Positions 25,858-34,311 of a DNA stretch of 64,000 nt are shown here, piece by piece. The stretch covers positions 106,891 through 170,890 of the forward strand of contig CAJTTE010000005.1 in NCBI GenBank assembly GCA_910579265.1. Direction: 5' to 3'. A program made the translations under genes and the position numbers. The stretch comes from an uncultured Ruminiclostridium sp. Its GTDB lineage: Bacteria > Bacillota > Clostridia > Oscillospirales > Ruminococcaceae. Within the stretch, counting starts at the first letter, position 1. Each line of letters begins with the position of its first letter. The notes beneath the pieces were generated by a model that saw only the letters and a list, made by a program, of their open reading frames with translations, was not told the origin of the DNA and did no database searches.

Positions 25858-27623
25858 TTATCGCTGTTCCGCATATCCGGAAGCCTGCAAATGCCACATA
25901 TCCGAGTAAATACCGCCTTTATCGAGCAGCTTATAGTGATTTCCCCGCTCCGCTATCCTTCCTCCGTCTATCACGCATTACGGCAAGCCAACGATCTGTG
26001 CGAGATCATAATGACCGTCTTTTCTTCCGCTTGCACGCATCGTATTTTCAAACATCTCCGCCTCGCTTGCAGGACCCGGCGCCGCCGACGGCTCGTCCGG
26101 CACTATCCCGCTGTCCCGTGCAAAAGCCCTTGCCAGAGCCGGCCTCTGCGCCTGACCTCCGGAAAATTCTGTTCCCTCTTCGTCAAATTCCTTCGTTACC
26201 GTTGTCTCTATTACTTTTGCCGCTTCTTTGACTCTCTCATATATCCCTCCGCTCTTCGGCGCTTCCGATACGGTTTTCCTCTCCTCTTCGCTTCCCCCTT
26301 ACTGTCACATCATTACGTTTTCGGTCACCGGCGCGGAGTACAGCTGAGTATTCTGAAATGCGACTCCGAATCCTTCCCGGTACGCTTTCAAATTATACTC
26401 CTGCGCCGGCCTTCCGTCCATCCCTGTTTGCCCGCCTTGCGGTTCATACAGCCTTAGAAGCAGCTTTAACAGCGTAGATTTTCCCGCTCCGTTTTTGCCT
26501 ACGATCGCTACCCTTTCCCCGCTGCCTATTTCCATATCCATGTCCTTAAGAACATCACTTTCCCCGTCATATGAAAGACTTACATTTTTTAACCGAAGCC
26601 CGTTTGCTATCTCCTCCGTTCACCCTCCTTCCGGATTCTCTCCTAATTCCCCCTGTGTTTCCATGTATTTTATATAATCATCAATATATTCGCTGTTTTT
26701 CTGCATCTGTGGATACATATTGGTCAGAGAACCTAACGTCTGACTGATATTGTTCATGGAAGAAATTATAACGGCTGTATCTCCGAGCGTATAAATATGT
26801 GTCAGTAATGCTTCTACACCCATAATCAAAAATGGCATCCTGCCTAATATATTAGCGGATAGCCAATTTATTTTAAACAGCTTAAAAATGTATCGTTTCT
26901 GTGTATTTTCTATTTCAAGATTAGCTTCACATTCTTCTTTTAGCAGCAAATCATGCACATTGGTCGTTTTTGTATCTGCTGCCGCATTCCCCGTATAAAA
27001 CATTCGCTTTATATATTCGTACTTTCTTTGCAACGGGTTTAAAGCCCTGTTTTTCTTGATCTGAAATTTATTGGCTGCTATACTGCTAAAATAAGAAAAA
27101 ATCACACTCAGCATAACAAAAAATATATCGGTTCATAGGTAAATAAGAGGCAGCCGTTAAGAAACAACAGGATAATATTGCTCATATAAGAAAATATCAT
27201 ATCAAGTGCAAAAAGCATTGCGTCTGCCGACTGGTGAAGCACAAACTGAAACAAGTCATTATAATCCGGTGAAGCCATAGTCTTCATATCCATACCGACT
27301 GTTTTTCCGAACAGCCCTCCATATACAGCTTCCTGGAGCCTTGCATTTGAACGCCTGATGTATATATTGTCATAACGGTTGCTGCAATATCCGTGAAAAT
27401 CTGCCGGATCAGCTTTGCAGCCAACAGAATTATCACGGCTTTTATATCCGTATCCGTAAACATCGCTGTAAAAAAATCTGAAAAAGAGGACGCCAAACAG
27501 AAAAGAATTCAGTATCCCCGATATCATATTACATATTGTAAGCCATATCCGTTTTCCTTCAACGCAATATACCGTCCTGAAACTTACCTTTACCGCACAA
27601 AATGTTTTTTCATTTTTATACAA
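25858..27623 (-). pseudogene. ABC exporter (permease-ATPase) broken by several frameshifts and stops
   Basis: Pieces of one exporter in three frames. A membrane-domain start (27623 down) slips frame at about 27500 (IKAVIILLAAKLIRQIF) and back at about 27320 (GGLFGKTVGMDMKTMASP). It stops at 27108, resumes in another frame to 26620, then the ATPase domain (Walker A VGKNGAGKST at about 26490) stops at 26305. The signature FSGGQAQRPALARAF, a D-box-like PDEPSAA and the C-terminal DGGRIAERGNHYKLL are in further frames down to 25858. It belongs to the RiPP locus and would have exported the peptide. At least four disruptions make function unlikely. Confidence 0.88.
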
Positions 27624-27716
27624 TTTGTCATTATCAGGTTATGATCATGTACGGATTATAAGAAGTATACTGTTCATATGCGTCATAATACCGATTTTTT
27701 CCCATATGTTCAGCAA

Positions 27717-27751
27717 GCCGCATACATAACGTTTTCGTTATGTAATGCGGC
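27717..27751 (-). promoter_or_regulatory. Strong hairpin between precursor and exporter
   Basis: GCCGCATACATAACG and CGTTATGTAATGCGGC form a 15-bp stem with one bulge and a TTTT loop. There is no T-run after it on the minus strand. It could stabilise the precursor mRNA 3' end or attenuate readthrough, as is common between RiPP precursor genes and processing genes. Confidence 0.6.
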
Positions 27752-27893
27752 ATTTGATGTAACTCTTTTCTGCTGAACACAACACGGGCCCCATTTAGTA
27801 CAAAAGAGGTATTATCGGATATCTAAAATGTTTTTGACTCGCTGAAATCATACAGCTTTTGAAAAAACTGTCTCAGCTATACCTTTTAAGCCA

Positions 27894-28070
27894 TTATAAA
27901 TGTACATGGCAAAAACAGTTTCCTTTGATGTTGCAATTATAACAACCTGAATTACACATTATGCATCCCGTATTTCCGCTCTCGGTGGCATACGCCTGCA
28001 CTTTATTCATATTGATTCTGCTTTTCGGCTTTACCAATTTTGTGCTGTTGCTTTTTTCCTTGATATACAT
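27894..28070 (-). CDS. Cys-rich RiPP precursor peptide (Clo7bot-like)
   Basis: 58 codons with AAGGAGG 6 bp before the ATG. Residues 1-30 form a basic leader (KPKSRINMNKVQAYATES). The C-terminal core holds six cysteines (C36, C39, C43, C46, C52, C54) among Gly, Asn and Ile and ends HVHL. It lies 26 bp after the carrier-like gene and two genes after a radical SAM/SPASM maturase. The KP...VQAYA leader and Cys-rich tail recall the Clo7bot precursors modified by CcpM-type maturases (family recalled from memory). The expected product is a thioether- or otherwise crosslinked peptide; the chemistry is unknown. Confidence 0.8.
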   Translation of the reverse strand: MYIKEKSNSTKLVKPKSRINMNKVQAYATESGNTGCIMCNSGCYNCNIKGNCFCHVHL

Positions 28071-28096
28071 AAACTTCCTCCTTTCCTGTGATTTAT

Positions 28097-28387
28097 TTAT
28101 TCCGCGGTTTCCTCTTGTATGTCATGTGGCTCCGGGTCGTTTGATAATAACGATTTTAAGTACAAGCTCAGACTGTTGATAGTTCCGAGCCGTTCCCAGT
28201 TGAGGATTTCTTCCGGTAGTTCGATGTCAAACTGAGATTCGATCTGAACGATCAGGGAAATAAATGATAATGAATCCAAAACATACTCTGATATAAGCAT
28301 ATCGTCATCATCCACATAAATTCCTTCATTTAGAAGTGCATAACGCAGCTTTTCCTTAATTTCTTCAATACTCATAATCATTCTCAC
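28097..28387 (-). CDS. Acyl-carrier-like protein of the peptide locus
   Basis: 96 residues (shorter if translation begins at ATG 28381 or 28375; the GTG at 28387 has no clear ribosome binding site and coupling to the maturase stop is likely). The motif YVLDSLSFISLIVQIES has the DSL phosphopantetheine site with S39, and ELPEEIL follows as in carrier proteins. Clostridial RiPP loci often carry such an acyl-carrier-related protein beside the maturase (TIGR04069-like from memory). Its acyl partner is unknown. The C-terminal 15 residues are acidic. It lies between maturase and precursor, consistent with one transcript. Confidence 0.82.
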   Translation of the reverse strand: MRMIMSIEEIKEKLRYALLNEGIYVDDDDMLISEYVLDSLSFISLIVQIESQFDIELPEEILNWERLGTINSLSLYLKSLLSNDPEPHDIQEETAE

Positions 28388-29764
28388 TTACAAACTTATT
28401 TCTTCAATATAGCGGTATCGCTTATTGTTTTTTTCCAAAAGCCGTATATATTCCTCTAAATATATTTTTCCGCCCGGACATTTTTTAGAGGAAGAATCGT
28501 TTATCACCTTATCTGAAACGCAGAAGTTACTGTGACAGTTTGCTTCAAAATAACACTCTGAACAACCGTCTTTATTTTTATATGGGGTCGACCATTGTGC
28601 TACCAGGTGCTGATTCAGCGTCATATTTCCCTTTTCGTCTATCTTTCCGACAAAATAATTCTTCGAATCTCGATTAGCGGAAGTACATTTGGACAATCTT
28701 CCGTCCGTTTCTATCGCATATGTATACTCCCTGCTGGCATAACAAACTGAACTGTTGGCAATTTCTTCGTAATGCTGATAATAATTCATGGGATAATCCA
28801 ATGTATGCAAAAAGCCGTAAAGGTCTTTGCCGCCTGAGAAGCCTTCAAGCAGATGATCCCTGAAGTTATCAATAGAATTACCGCCCCAGTCATATACCGG
28901 TCTGAAGCTGAAACAAAAACGGTCATCGTCTGCAAAAAGCTCGCTCATATATTTGACATACGGCTCCAGTTCACGCATTCCTTCTACCGAAATATTTGAC
29001 CGGATATTCATCAAAAATTTCTTGTTTCTTGAAATTGTTTTTATATCCAGCAAATTGGAAATAATTCGTTCAAAGCTTCCCTTTCCATCCGCTGTAAAGC
29101 GTTGTTTATCGTGAACCTCTGCCAATCCGTCTATAGTAACGGCAAACTTTTTCACATTATAACCGTACAGCTTCAAAAAAGTATCCTTGTTCAGTAAATA
29201 CCCGTTCGTTGTTATTGCGCTGGTATAGATCCTGTTTCTTTTAAGGCAGATATCCATAAGCTCCTTGGACATTTTTTCAATCAGATCCATTTTCAGGAGA
29301 GGTTCTCCACCGAACCAAGCGATATGAAGCTCTCTAAATTTCGAAATATTCTTTCTTACATAGGAAACAATTCCTGCCGCCGTTTCCGCGCTCATATTTT
29401 CGTTTTCATGATCCTGATAGCAATAAGGACAACGGAAATTGCATGCTAAAGTAGGATATATAATAAAGCATAATGAATTTCTCGTGATTTCATTCATATA
29501 ATTAAGATTGGATAAGGCAGTCTCGTCATATTCCTTGGGAATAATAACATTTCTTGAACACAGCTCCTGAAACGCCTTGGATGACTCCACAAATTCGCTG
29601 CTTCCGTTTTTTACTGAATCAAGATGCTTTTTTATTTCATCGCAATATTCGGACGGGAATTTGCAAAGCTGCTTGTACAGATGATTATATAAAATCAATG
29701 TACCGTCTTCTCCCGGCATCAGGTAATTATACTTTGATAATTTGAATTCATTATAGTACGGCAT
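28388..29764 (-). CDS. Radical SAM/SPASM peptide maturase (CcpM-like)
   Basis: 458 residues from the ATG at 29764 (GGAG 6 bp upstream). Residues 1-95 look like a peptide-recognition region. The radical SAM motif is C108-x3-C112-x2-C115 in ACNFRCPYCYQD, followed by the SAM-binding FGGEPLL. The C-terminal SPASM part has about eight cysteines (SKCTS, CSECYFEANCHSNFC, KKCPGG) for auxiliary 4Fe-4S clusters. It should install thioether or other crosslinks on the Cys-rich precursor at 27894-28070. First gene of the locus; an Agr-type box lies about 0.8 kb upstream. Confidence 0.93.
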   Translation of the reverse strand: MPYYNEFKLSKYNYLMPGEDGTLILYNHLYKQLCKFPSEYCDEIKKHLDSVKNGSSEFVESSKAFQELCSRNVIIPKEYDETALSNLNYMNEITRNSLCFIIYPTLACNFRCPYCYQDHENENMSAETAAGIVSYVRKNISKFRELHIAWFGGEPLLKMDLIEKMSKELMDICLKRNRIYTSAITTNGYLLNKDTFLKLYGYNVKKFAVTIDGLAEVHDKQRFTADGKGSFERIISNLLDIKTISRNKKFLMNIRSNISVEGMRELEPYVKYMSELFADDDRFCFSFRPVYDWGGNSIDNFRDHLLEGFSGGKDLYGFLHTLDYPMNYYQHYEEIANSSVCYASREYTYAIETDGRLSKCTSANRDSKNYFVGKIDEKGNMTLNQHLVAQWSTPYKNKDGCSECYFEANCHSNFCVSDKVINDSSSKKCPGGKIYLEEYIRLLEKNNKRYRYIEEISL

Positions 29765-29846
29765 ATTTTTCTCCATTCAGTTTGTACATCGCTTTCTTCT
29801 TGACCGGCATCTCATAAATCCGGAGAAAACGGTAATATTTTACTTG

Positions 29847-29874
29847 CCGGACATATACACGATTACTTGTCCGG
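29847..29874. promoter_or_regulatory. Inverted repeat upstream of the maturase gene
   Basis: CCGGACA, 14 bp, TGTCCGG: a hyphenated palindrome about 85-110 bp before the maturase ATG. Its form suggests a dimeric regulator site; no regulator can be named. Confidence 0.45.
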
Positions 29875-29958
29875 ATAAAAAAATAAATTAAACGTCGGCA
29901 TTAAAAATATCGTCATCATTGATCACCCGTTTTTCAGATATACGGCGTATTTTTCATA

Positions 29959-30003
29959 TTATTTCAAACGATATATTACCGGGAATTTATGTATTTTCTT
30001 CAT
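29959..30003 (-). CDS. 14-residue leader ORF with strong ribosome binding site
   Basis: Reads MKKIHKFPVIYRLK then TAA. AAGGGGGT stands about 6 bp before the ATG, the best such site in the region. It is preceded by a small TTTGCC/GGCAAA hairpin (30022-30036) and a TATAAT box. It could be a leader peptide or a secreted signal too small for gene callers. There is no homologue to cite, so this call is speculative. Confidence 0.3.
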   Translation of the reverse strand: MKKIHKFPVIYRLK

Positions 30004-30042
30004 CTGCCACCCCCTTAAATTTTTGCCGTAGGCAAAGATATA

Positions 30043-30078
30043 ATTATAGGCGCACCTGTTTTGATATACATGTATATA
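30043..30078 (-). promoter_or_regulatory. Candidate promoter with overlapping palindrome
   Basis: A perfect TATAAT on the minus strand (30043-30048) lies after a 16-bp spacer from TGTATA. The -35 region overlaps the palindrome TATACATGTATA (30065-30076), a possible operator. It would drive the leader ORF and the maturase operon. Confidence 0.4.
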
Positions 30079-30553
30079 CAAGGTTATCAAGCTGTTTTCG
30101 GTTATTTATTACCGGCATCAATCCATAAGTGTATATTAACACGGCATCAGAAGCTTAATAATAACATAAAAATTATAAACTAATATAAAAGAGCCTGTCC
30201 TTCAGCAAAAAACATAAGCATCCGCAATCACCAGCCGTAAATATAAAGCTTGTGTCCTTGCTTTTAAAATAGAACCAAAGGAAAGAACTGCAAAAATGTC
30301 GGTCCGCATACGATTTACATGCTTACAAGCCATATAAGATAAAACAATGCCAAAGTGCTTCAGAATATTTTAAGCTTTAAAAATAAAATAAACTATAATA
30401 CCGTATCTGTTATCTTGGATGTATGCCAATAAAGATCCATCATAAAATAACGTTAGCATAAAAACCGTGGATCATATCAGCTTTGTTTTATAGCTTTTTA
30501 TTAATTCCTTAGTATCTTCAAACCTATATTCATATTGTATTTTTCTCAAAAAT

Positions 30554-30622
30554 ATGGTACACCGTAAAGTTCTAATTTTCAACCCTTTTGTCGTAAGCGG
30601 TCGATTTTATGTCGTAAGTGGT
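30554..30622 (-). promoter_or_regulatory. Agr/LytTR box and promoter facing the peptide locus
   Basis: On the minus strand: ACCACTTACGAC (30611-30622) and ACCGCTTACGAC (30590-30601), 21 bp apart, then 7 bp to TTGAAA (30577-30582), then 17 bp to TACCAT (30554-30559). The same arrangement is found before agrB at 33417-33484, including the T-tract in front and GGGTTGAAAAT after the second half-site. LytTR regulators bind such direct repeats, so the neighbouring AgrA should activate transcription toward the maturase. Confidence 0.75.
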
Positions 30623-30655
30623 AAAAAAACCGGCCTTGTCTTTGCCAAGGTCGGT
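30623..30655 (-). terminator. Terminator just upstream of the Agr-box promoter
   Basis: On the minus strand ACCGACCTTGG / AAGGCCGGT closes a stem and is followed by T7, which runs straight into the first half-site. It isolates the peptide-locus promoter from agrCA readthrough. Confidence 0.75.
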
Positions 30656-30879
30656 TGTGATCGAAGCTTTAGCGAAAAAAACGCTTGAAGCGTTGATCAG
30701 AGGAATACTTGATGTTATTGTCTGAGATACTTTTCTGTTTTAAATAAAACGTTCGTCGTCACCGGCTTTTATTAACAACTAATACAATTGTCAAGTATAA
30801 TATAAATAATTATTTTTTTGCTTTAGAATATTTACTTTTTAAAGAATGCCTTGCTTAGCTCTTTCCATAAAATAATAAC

Positions 30880-30990
30880 CTCAGACAAAGTAAAGTGGAA
30901 GATTTTATTTCAATGTCTGAGAACATTGTATCCTTTCAGCGGAATCGCTCCGCTTTGCTGCGCTCTTCTGATGATATAATAACCTCAGAT
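30880..30990 (-). repeat. Single 104-bp unit in reverse orientation
   Basis: Reads CCTCAGAC ... GTCTGAG arms and the GGAGCG/AAGCAAAG-type purine block in reverse, then the start of a second unit. The arm sequence is the AGAC/GTCT version. Confidence 0.75.
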
Positions 30991-31039
30991 AAAGTAAAAG
31001 CGTCTTTTAACTAAATACAGTCGATTAAAGAAATACAAG

Positions 31040-31310
31040 CGGCACAGAAAAAGGCAATGTTTATGGGATACCTTAAAGCAAATCGCCTGTTAATGATCCA
31101 AGACGTAATTTTAATATATGTAAGTGCACAAGTCAGTAAATGCGTAAGGAAACGTTAAGATCAAATAGAAAATCTCTTCAAGATCCATCACAAACAAGCA
31201 TCTATGCAGAAGAGATAACCGGGCTGTTTAAATATGCCAAGCATCAATGGGCAAAAGAAGAGAAGCTTAAGCGGCTGCTTTTAATAAAATGCGGCCGCCG
31301 GATTTTTTAA
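31040..31310 (+). pseudogene. Possible IS200 tnpA fragment
   Basis: In one frame it reads FMGYLKANRLLMIQDV, close to the FMGYLKGKSSLMIFDRH block of IS200-type transposases. The rest is frame-shifted (for example SIYAEEITGLFKYAKHQW). No inverted hairpin end is obvious beside it. Weak evidence. Confidence 0.35.
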
Positions 31311-31385
31311 TGTATCTTTCAAACACAAAGATGCATTTCCATATCCAACGACAAATACAAACCGTCGGTTCGGACGTTTATTTTA

Positions 31386-32652
31386 TCATATATTGTTTAA
31401 GGTGACCGTAACCGAAAATATTCCGTTTTCCGGTAAAATGTCGACCATCCCTCTGTATTTTTTTGCGCACCGTTCAACGTTTTTAAGTCCGTAGCCGTGA
31501 ATTCCGTCGCGTTTTATATTTAAGTGACCCTCCGGATACGGATTCTCTATCCGGTAATAAAGTATATCGTTATGAATTTTAAGCTGAAGATTTATGTACC
31601 TGTCCTTTTCATCAAGTCCGGAACAAGCGTTAATTGAATTATCCAGCGTATTTCCTAAAATAACGTACAGATCCGAAGTAATTACAAAAAGCTCGGGAGG
31701 AATTTGGACATCAAGTTCAAGATTTATGCCTGCGTTTCTTGCGGCAGTCATATATTCGTTCAGTATCACGTTTACTGCACGGTTATTGATATCAACAACA
31801 CTGTGTATCTCATCGAATAAAGCCTGTGCCTGCTCAAAATTTCTTTCTGCTTCTTCGGAATTTGCTTTGCTTACTAACGACTGCATGGCTCTCATATATT
31901 TCTTTATATCATGCCAGAGCGCCTTTGTCTGCTCCTGCTGAGAAATAAACTGATCATAGTATGCCTTTTCAAGGGCATAGTGATGTTCAAGCAGCTCCGT
32001 CTTGTGTCTCATTATTTCCTGTTCTCTTATACGGTTTACAAAGTAGATAATCAAAATGTTTGTGTATAATAATCCAAGCGCTACAGCAAGGTAAAGCGGA
32101 TGAAAGTCCTGTTCGGAATAATAAGCTTGTATTACAAGCATACAGCAAAGGACCATGCTTGAAAACCAGCTCGGCATTATAAGCAGAAGTGTATATGACG
32201 ATATGGCGCCTTGTTTGCTCTTATTTACTGCGGATATACAAACTATTATGCCTAAAAGAGCTATATGAGAGATTATTATAAACAGAGTCCGGACATTTCC
32301 GTACTGAAATAGCTGATTTGAATCTATTTTGAATAAAGAAAAACTGATTATTACAATAACATCAGTCAAAGCGTATATTGTCATAAATGATAGACTTGCA
32401 AAAAGTGCGGGAAATACCTTTGAATCAAAAAGTACAAGAATTATAACAAAAAGGCCGGCTACCGAAAAAATAATTCTTGCGACGGAAGCATCCGGAACAA
32501 AAGAAAGAAGCGCTATAACTGCTCCAAAACAGAAAAAACTTATTATTTCGGCTCTGATACTTTTAGTTTTCTTTTTAAACAGGCTTTGAAAAAAACAAAT
32601 TTGCGATAATGATCTCAACTACTATACAAGCTATCTCTACAAAATAATACAT
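31386..32652 (-). pseudogene. agrC: AgrC-type histidine kinase with a one-base frameshift in a T7 tract
   Basis: The proper start is ATG 32652 (GGAAGGTAGG 5-10 bp upstream, inside the agrA end), giving MYYFVEIACIVVEIIIANLF. That frame stops soon after a T7 run (plus-strand A7 at 32589-32595). The downstream frame, open from 32618, continues perfectly as FFQSLFKKKTKSIRAEI if one T is removed. The rest is intact: about five or six membrane helices, the phospho-accepting LWHDIKKYMRAM, the N-box GNTLDNSINAC and the G-box GYGLKNVERCAKKYRG (HPK10 class). It senses the AgrD-derived cyclic peptide. Phase variation, slippage, mutation or assembly error are all possible. Confidence 0.8.
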
Positions 32653-32658
32653 ACAGAC

Positions 32659-33345
32659 CTACCTTCCAAGATATAAATAAAACAACTTGTTGAAGTCCTT
32701 AATTTTTCTTCTGCTTACCGGTACCGAGAAACCGTTTGTAAGCCTTATCCCCGTAGAAGTTGCTGTTTTGATATGCTTGAAATTAACAATATAGCTTTTA
32801 TGCGGCATACCGAAATATCCATGCGGAAGACGGGACATTACTTCTTTCAGAGTTGACCTGATAGAAAACGTTTCGTCGATTGTATGTAAAACTGTAATAT
32901 GATTATAAACTTCAAAATAATATATGTCATCCATTTTTACGACATGAGAATTGCCGTCTACCGTAAACAAAAAGCTGTTTGCCGATACCTCACGTATAGC
33001 TGCGTCCATAACATCGGAAAGCGTATTTAATGCTACGGGCTTAGTTATATAGCGGAACACCAGCCCGTAGCCCTTTAACGAATATGCCATGCTGTTGGTT
33101 ACGAATATCATCAAAGGATGATTATTGTTCAAGGAAAGAAGCCTTGCGGCTTCATAACCGTTTGTGCCCTTCATTTCGATATCTAATAATGCAATATCGA
33201 ACTTGTTGCTTTTGCATGCATCAAGAAAATCATCTGCATTTGAAAAAACCGATATACAGTGATTCATATTCGAATCGTATTCCTTCAGCAGATTTTCAAT
33301 TACGGTTAGATCCTTTTGATCATCATCGCACACTGCTATTTTCAT
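32659..33345 (-). CDS. agrA: AgrA-type LytTR response regulator
   Basis: 228 residues. The receiver domain (1-120) has the acidic pocket CDDD at 6-9, phospho-acceptor D55 in LLDIEMKG, and FRYITKPV with the conserved Lys. The C-terminal LytTR domain (about 130-228) has YYFEVYNHIT, PHGYFGMPHKSYIVNFKHI and VPVSRRKIKDF. It should bind the paired ACCACTTACGAC boxes at 33417-33449 and 30590-30622. First gene of the agrA-agrC pair, transcribed divergently from agrBD. Confidence 0.93.
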   Translation of the reverse strand: MKIAVCDDDQKDLTVIENLLKEYDSNMNHCISVFSNADDFLDACKSNKFDIALLDIEMKGTNGYEAARLLSLNNNHPLMIFVTNSMAYSLKGYGLVFRYITKPVALNTLSDVMDAAIREVSANSFLFTVDGNSHVVKMDDIYYFEVYNHITVLHTIDETFSIRSTLKEVMSRLPHGYFGMPHKSYIVNFKHIKTATSTGIRLTNGFSVPVSRRKIKDFNKLFYLYLGR

Positions 33346-33416
33346 GTTGCGCCCCCGTTATTTTTAATGGTGTTTTTTATTATACTACATTATTAAACAT
33401 TATTCAACCTTTTTTT

Positions 33417-33484
33417 ACCACTTACGACGTCAAACCGACCACTTACGACAAATGGGTTGAAAATCTTTTTACTATATGGATAAT
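33417..33484 (+). promoter_or_regulatory. Agr/LytTR box and promoter of agrBD
   Basis: Two identical ACCACTTACGAC half-sites (33417-33428 and 33438-33449) 21 bp apart, 7 bp, TTGAAA (33457-33462), 16 bp, GATAAT (33479-33484). It lies between agrA and agrB, giving the positive feedback typical of agr. It may also affect the divergent agrAC promoter. Confidence 0.85.
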
Positions 33485-33513
33485 AAATAAAAAAGAGAAT
33501 GGAGCTTAATAGT

Positions 33514-34113
33514 ATGACCGAACGCCTTGCATTAAAATGTTCCGATAAAATAATAAGCTTTGGCGTATTCGCCGAAGAAAAACGCTTGGTACTGAAATTC
33601 GGACTCGAGCTGTTATTTTCATCGATCATCGGCGTGGTAATTATCGTTTTTATCTCTTTAATAGCAGGACATCCTTTGTTATGGATATTCTTTCTCGCGT
33701 CATTTATACCGCTAAGAACTACGGCAGGAGGATATCATGCTCCCGCTCACTGGAGCTGCAATATCGTATTTGCCGTTACATTTTTTCTGTGTTTAACTGC
33801 ATGCAAATATATCCTTTTTCCAACGGTCATACCGCTGTTTATAACAGCCTTTTCAGCAGTAATAATAGCGGTTTTTTCTCCGGTTGAGGCGAAAAATAAA
33901 CCTTTAAACAATGAAAAACGGCGCAAAAACCGTATAAAAAGCCTGATTTATATTTCTGCCGATGTAATAATTGCAATAATTTTTTTAATACTGAACATCA
34001 ATGATCAATGGGTGCAGATGTATTTTCTCGGTATTTTTGCTGCAACTGTATCGCAAATAGCAGCATTAATAATAAACAAAAAAGGAGAAAGCAAAGATGA
34101 AAGCAAAACTTAA
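33514..34113 (+). CDS. agrB: AgrB-like membrane protease for autoinducer maturation
   Basis: 199 residues from the ATG at 33514 (GGAG 9 bp upstream; an upstream ATG at 33499 is less well placed). Four or more hydrophobic segments. The catalytic pair is present: H75 in TTAGGYHAPAHW and C82 in SCN. AgrB removes the C-terminal tail of AgrD and forms the thiolactone. agrD starts within its last 17 bases, so they are co-translated. Confidence 0.93.
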   Translation: MTERLALKCSDKIISFGVFAEEKRLVLKFGLELLFSSIIGVVIIVFISLIAGHPLLWIFFLASFIPLRTTAGGYHAPAHWSCNIVFAVTFFLCLTACKYILFPTVIPLFITAFSAVIIAVFSPVEAKNKPLNNEKRRKNRIKSLIYISADVIIAIIFLILNINDQWVQMYFLGIFAATVSQIAALIINKKGESKDESKT

Positions 34114-34237
34114 CGGTATTTTATTCAAGCTTTCGGGCGTTATAGCAAGCCTTGCGCTTTTTGTCGCAATAAGCAATGTTGATTCAACTTGCCTGTTTGC
34201 TTCTTATCAGCCCGATGTTCCGGAAGAGCTGAAGTAA
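34097..34237 (+). CDS. agrD: AgrD autoinducing peptide precursor
   Basis: 46 residues, below usual gene-calling size. It has an amphipathic N-terminal helix (about 8-26), the signal part NVDSTCLFASY with C32, and the acidic tail QPDVPEELK, the AgrD hallmark. The ring is probably closed from C32 to S36 or Y37, leaving a short N-terminal tail. AAAGGAG precedes the ATG inside agrB. Its product should be sensed by the neighbouring AgrC. Confidence 0.92.
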   Translation: MKAKLNGILFKLSGVIASLALFVAISNVDSTCLFASYQPDVPEELK

Positions 34238-34247
34238 CTTGTGCTTT

Positions 34248-34296
34248 GGTAATGCCCCTCTATGCCTGCTTATATAGGGGGGAGTTGCCACTTTTT
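34248..34296 (+). terminator. Terminator after agrD
   Basis: GGTAA..CCCCT-TAT pairs with ATA-AGGGG..TTGCC over a short loop and is followed by CTTTTTA. The stem is imperfect, so partial readthrough into the FkbM gene is possible. Confidence 0.55.
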
Positions 34297-34311
34297 ATAC
34301 GGGAGACGTAA

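Larger units (their letters stand above)
29765..31385. other. Regulatory and relic DNA between the peptide locus and agrC
   Basis: Contains, from left to right: an inverted repeat, a 14-codon leader ORF with its own promoter, the Agr-box promoter facing the peptide locus, a terminator, one 104-bp repeat unit and a possible IS200 fragment. 30130-30540 is AT-rich with no convincing ORF. Confidence 0.6.

Noticed and set aside
25819..26457. 212-codon plus-strand frame
   Set aside because: It is the antisense of the exporter pseudogene; the minus strand carries the Walker and signature motifs.
27961..28179. Hydrophobic plus-strand frame of 72 codons
   Set aside because: Antisense to the RiPP precursor and carrier-protein genes; no ribosome binding site.
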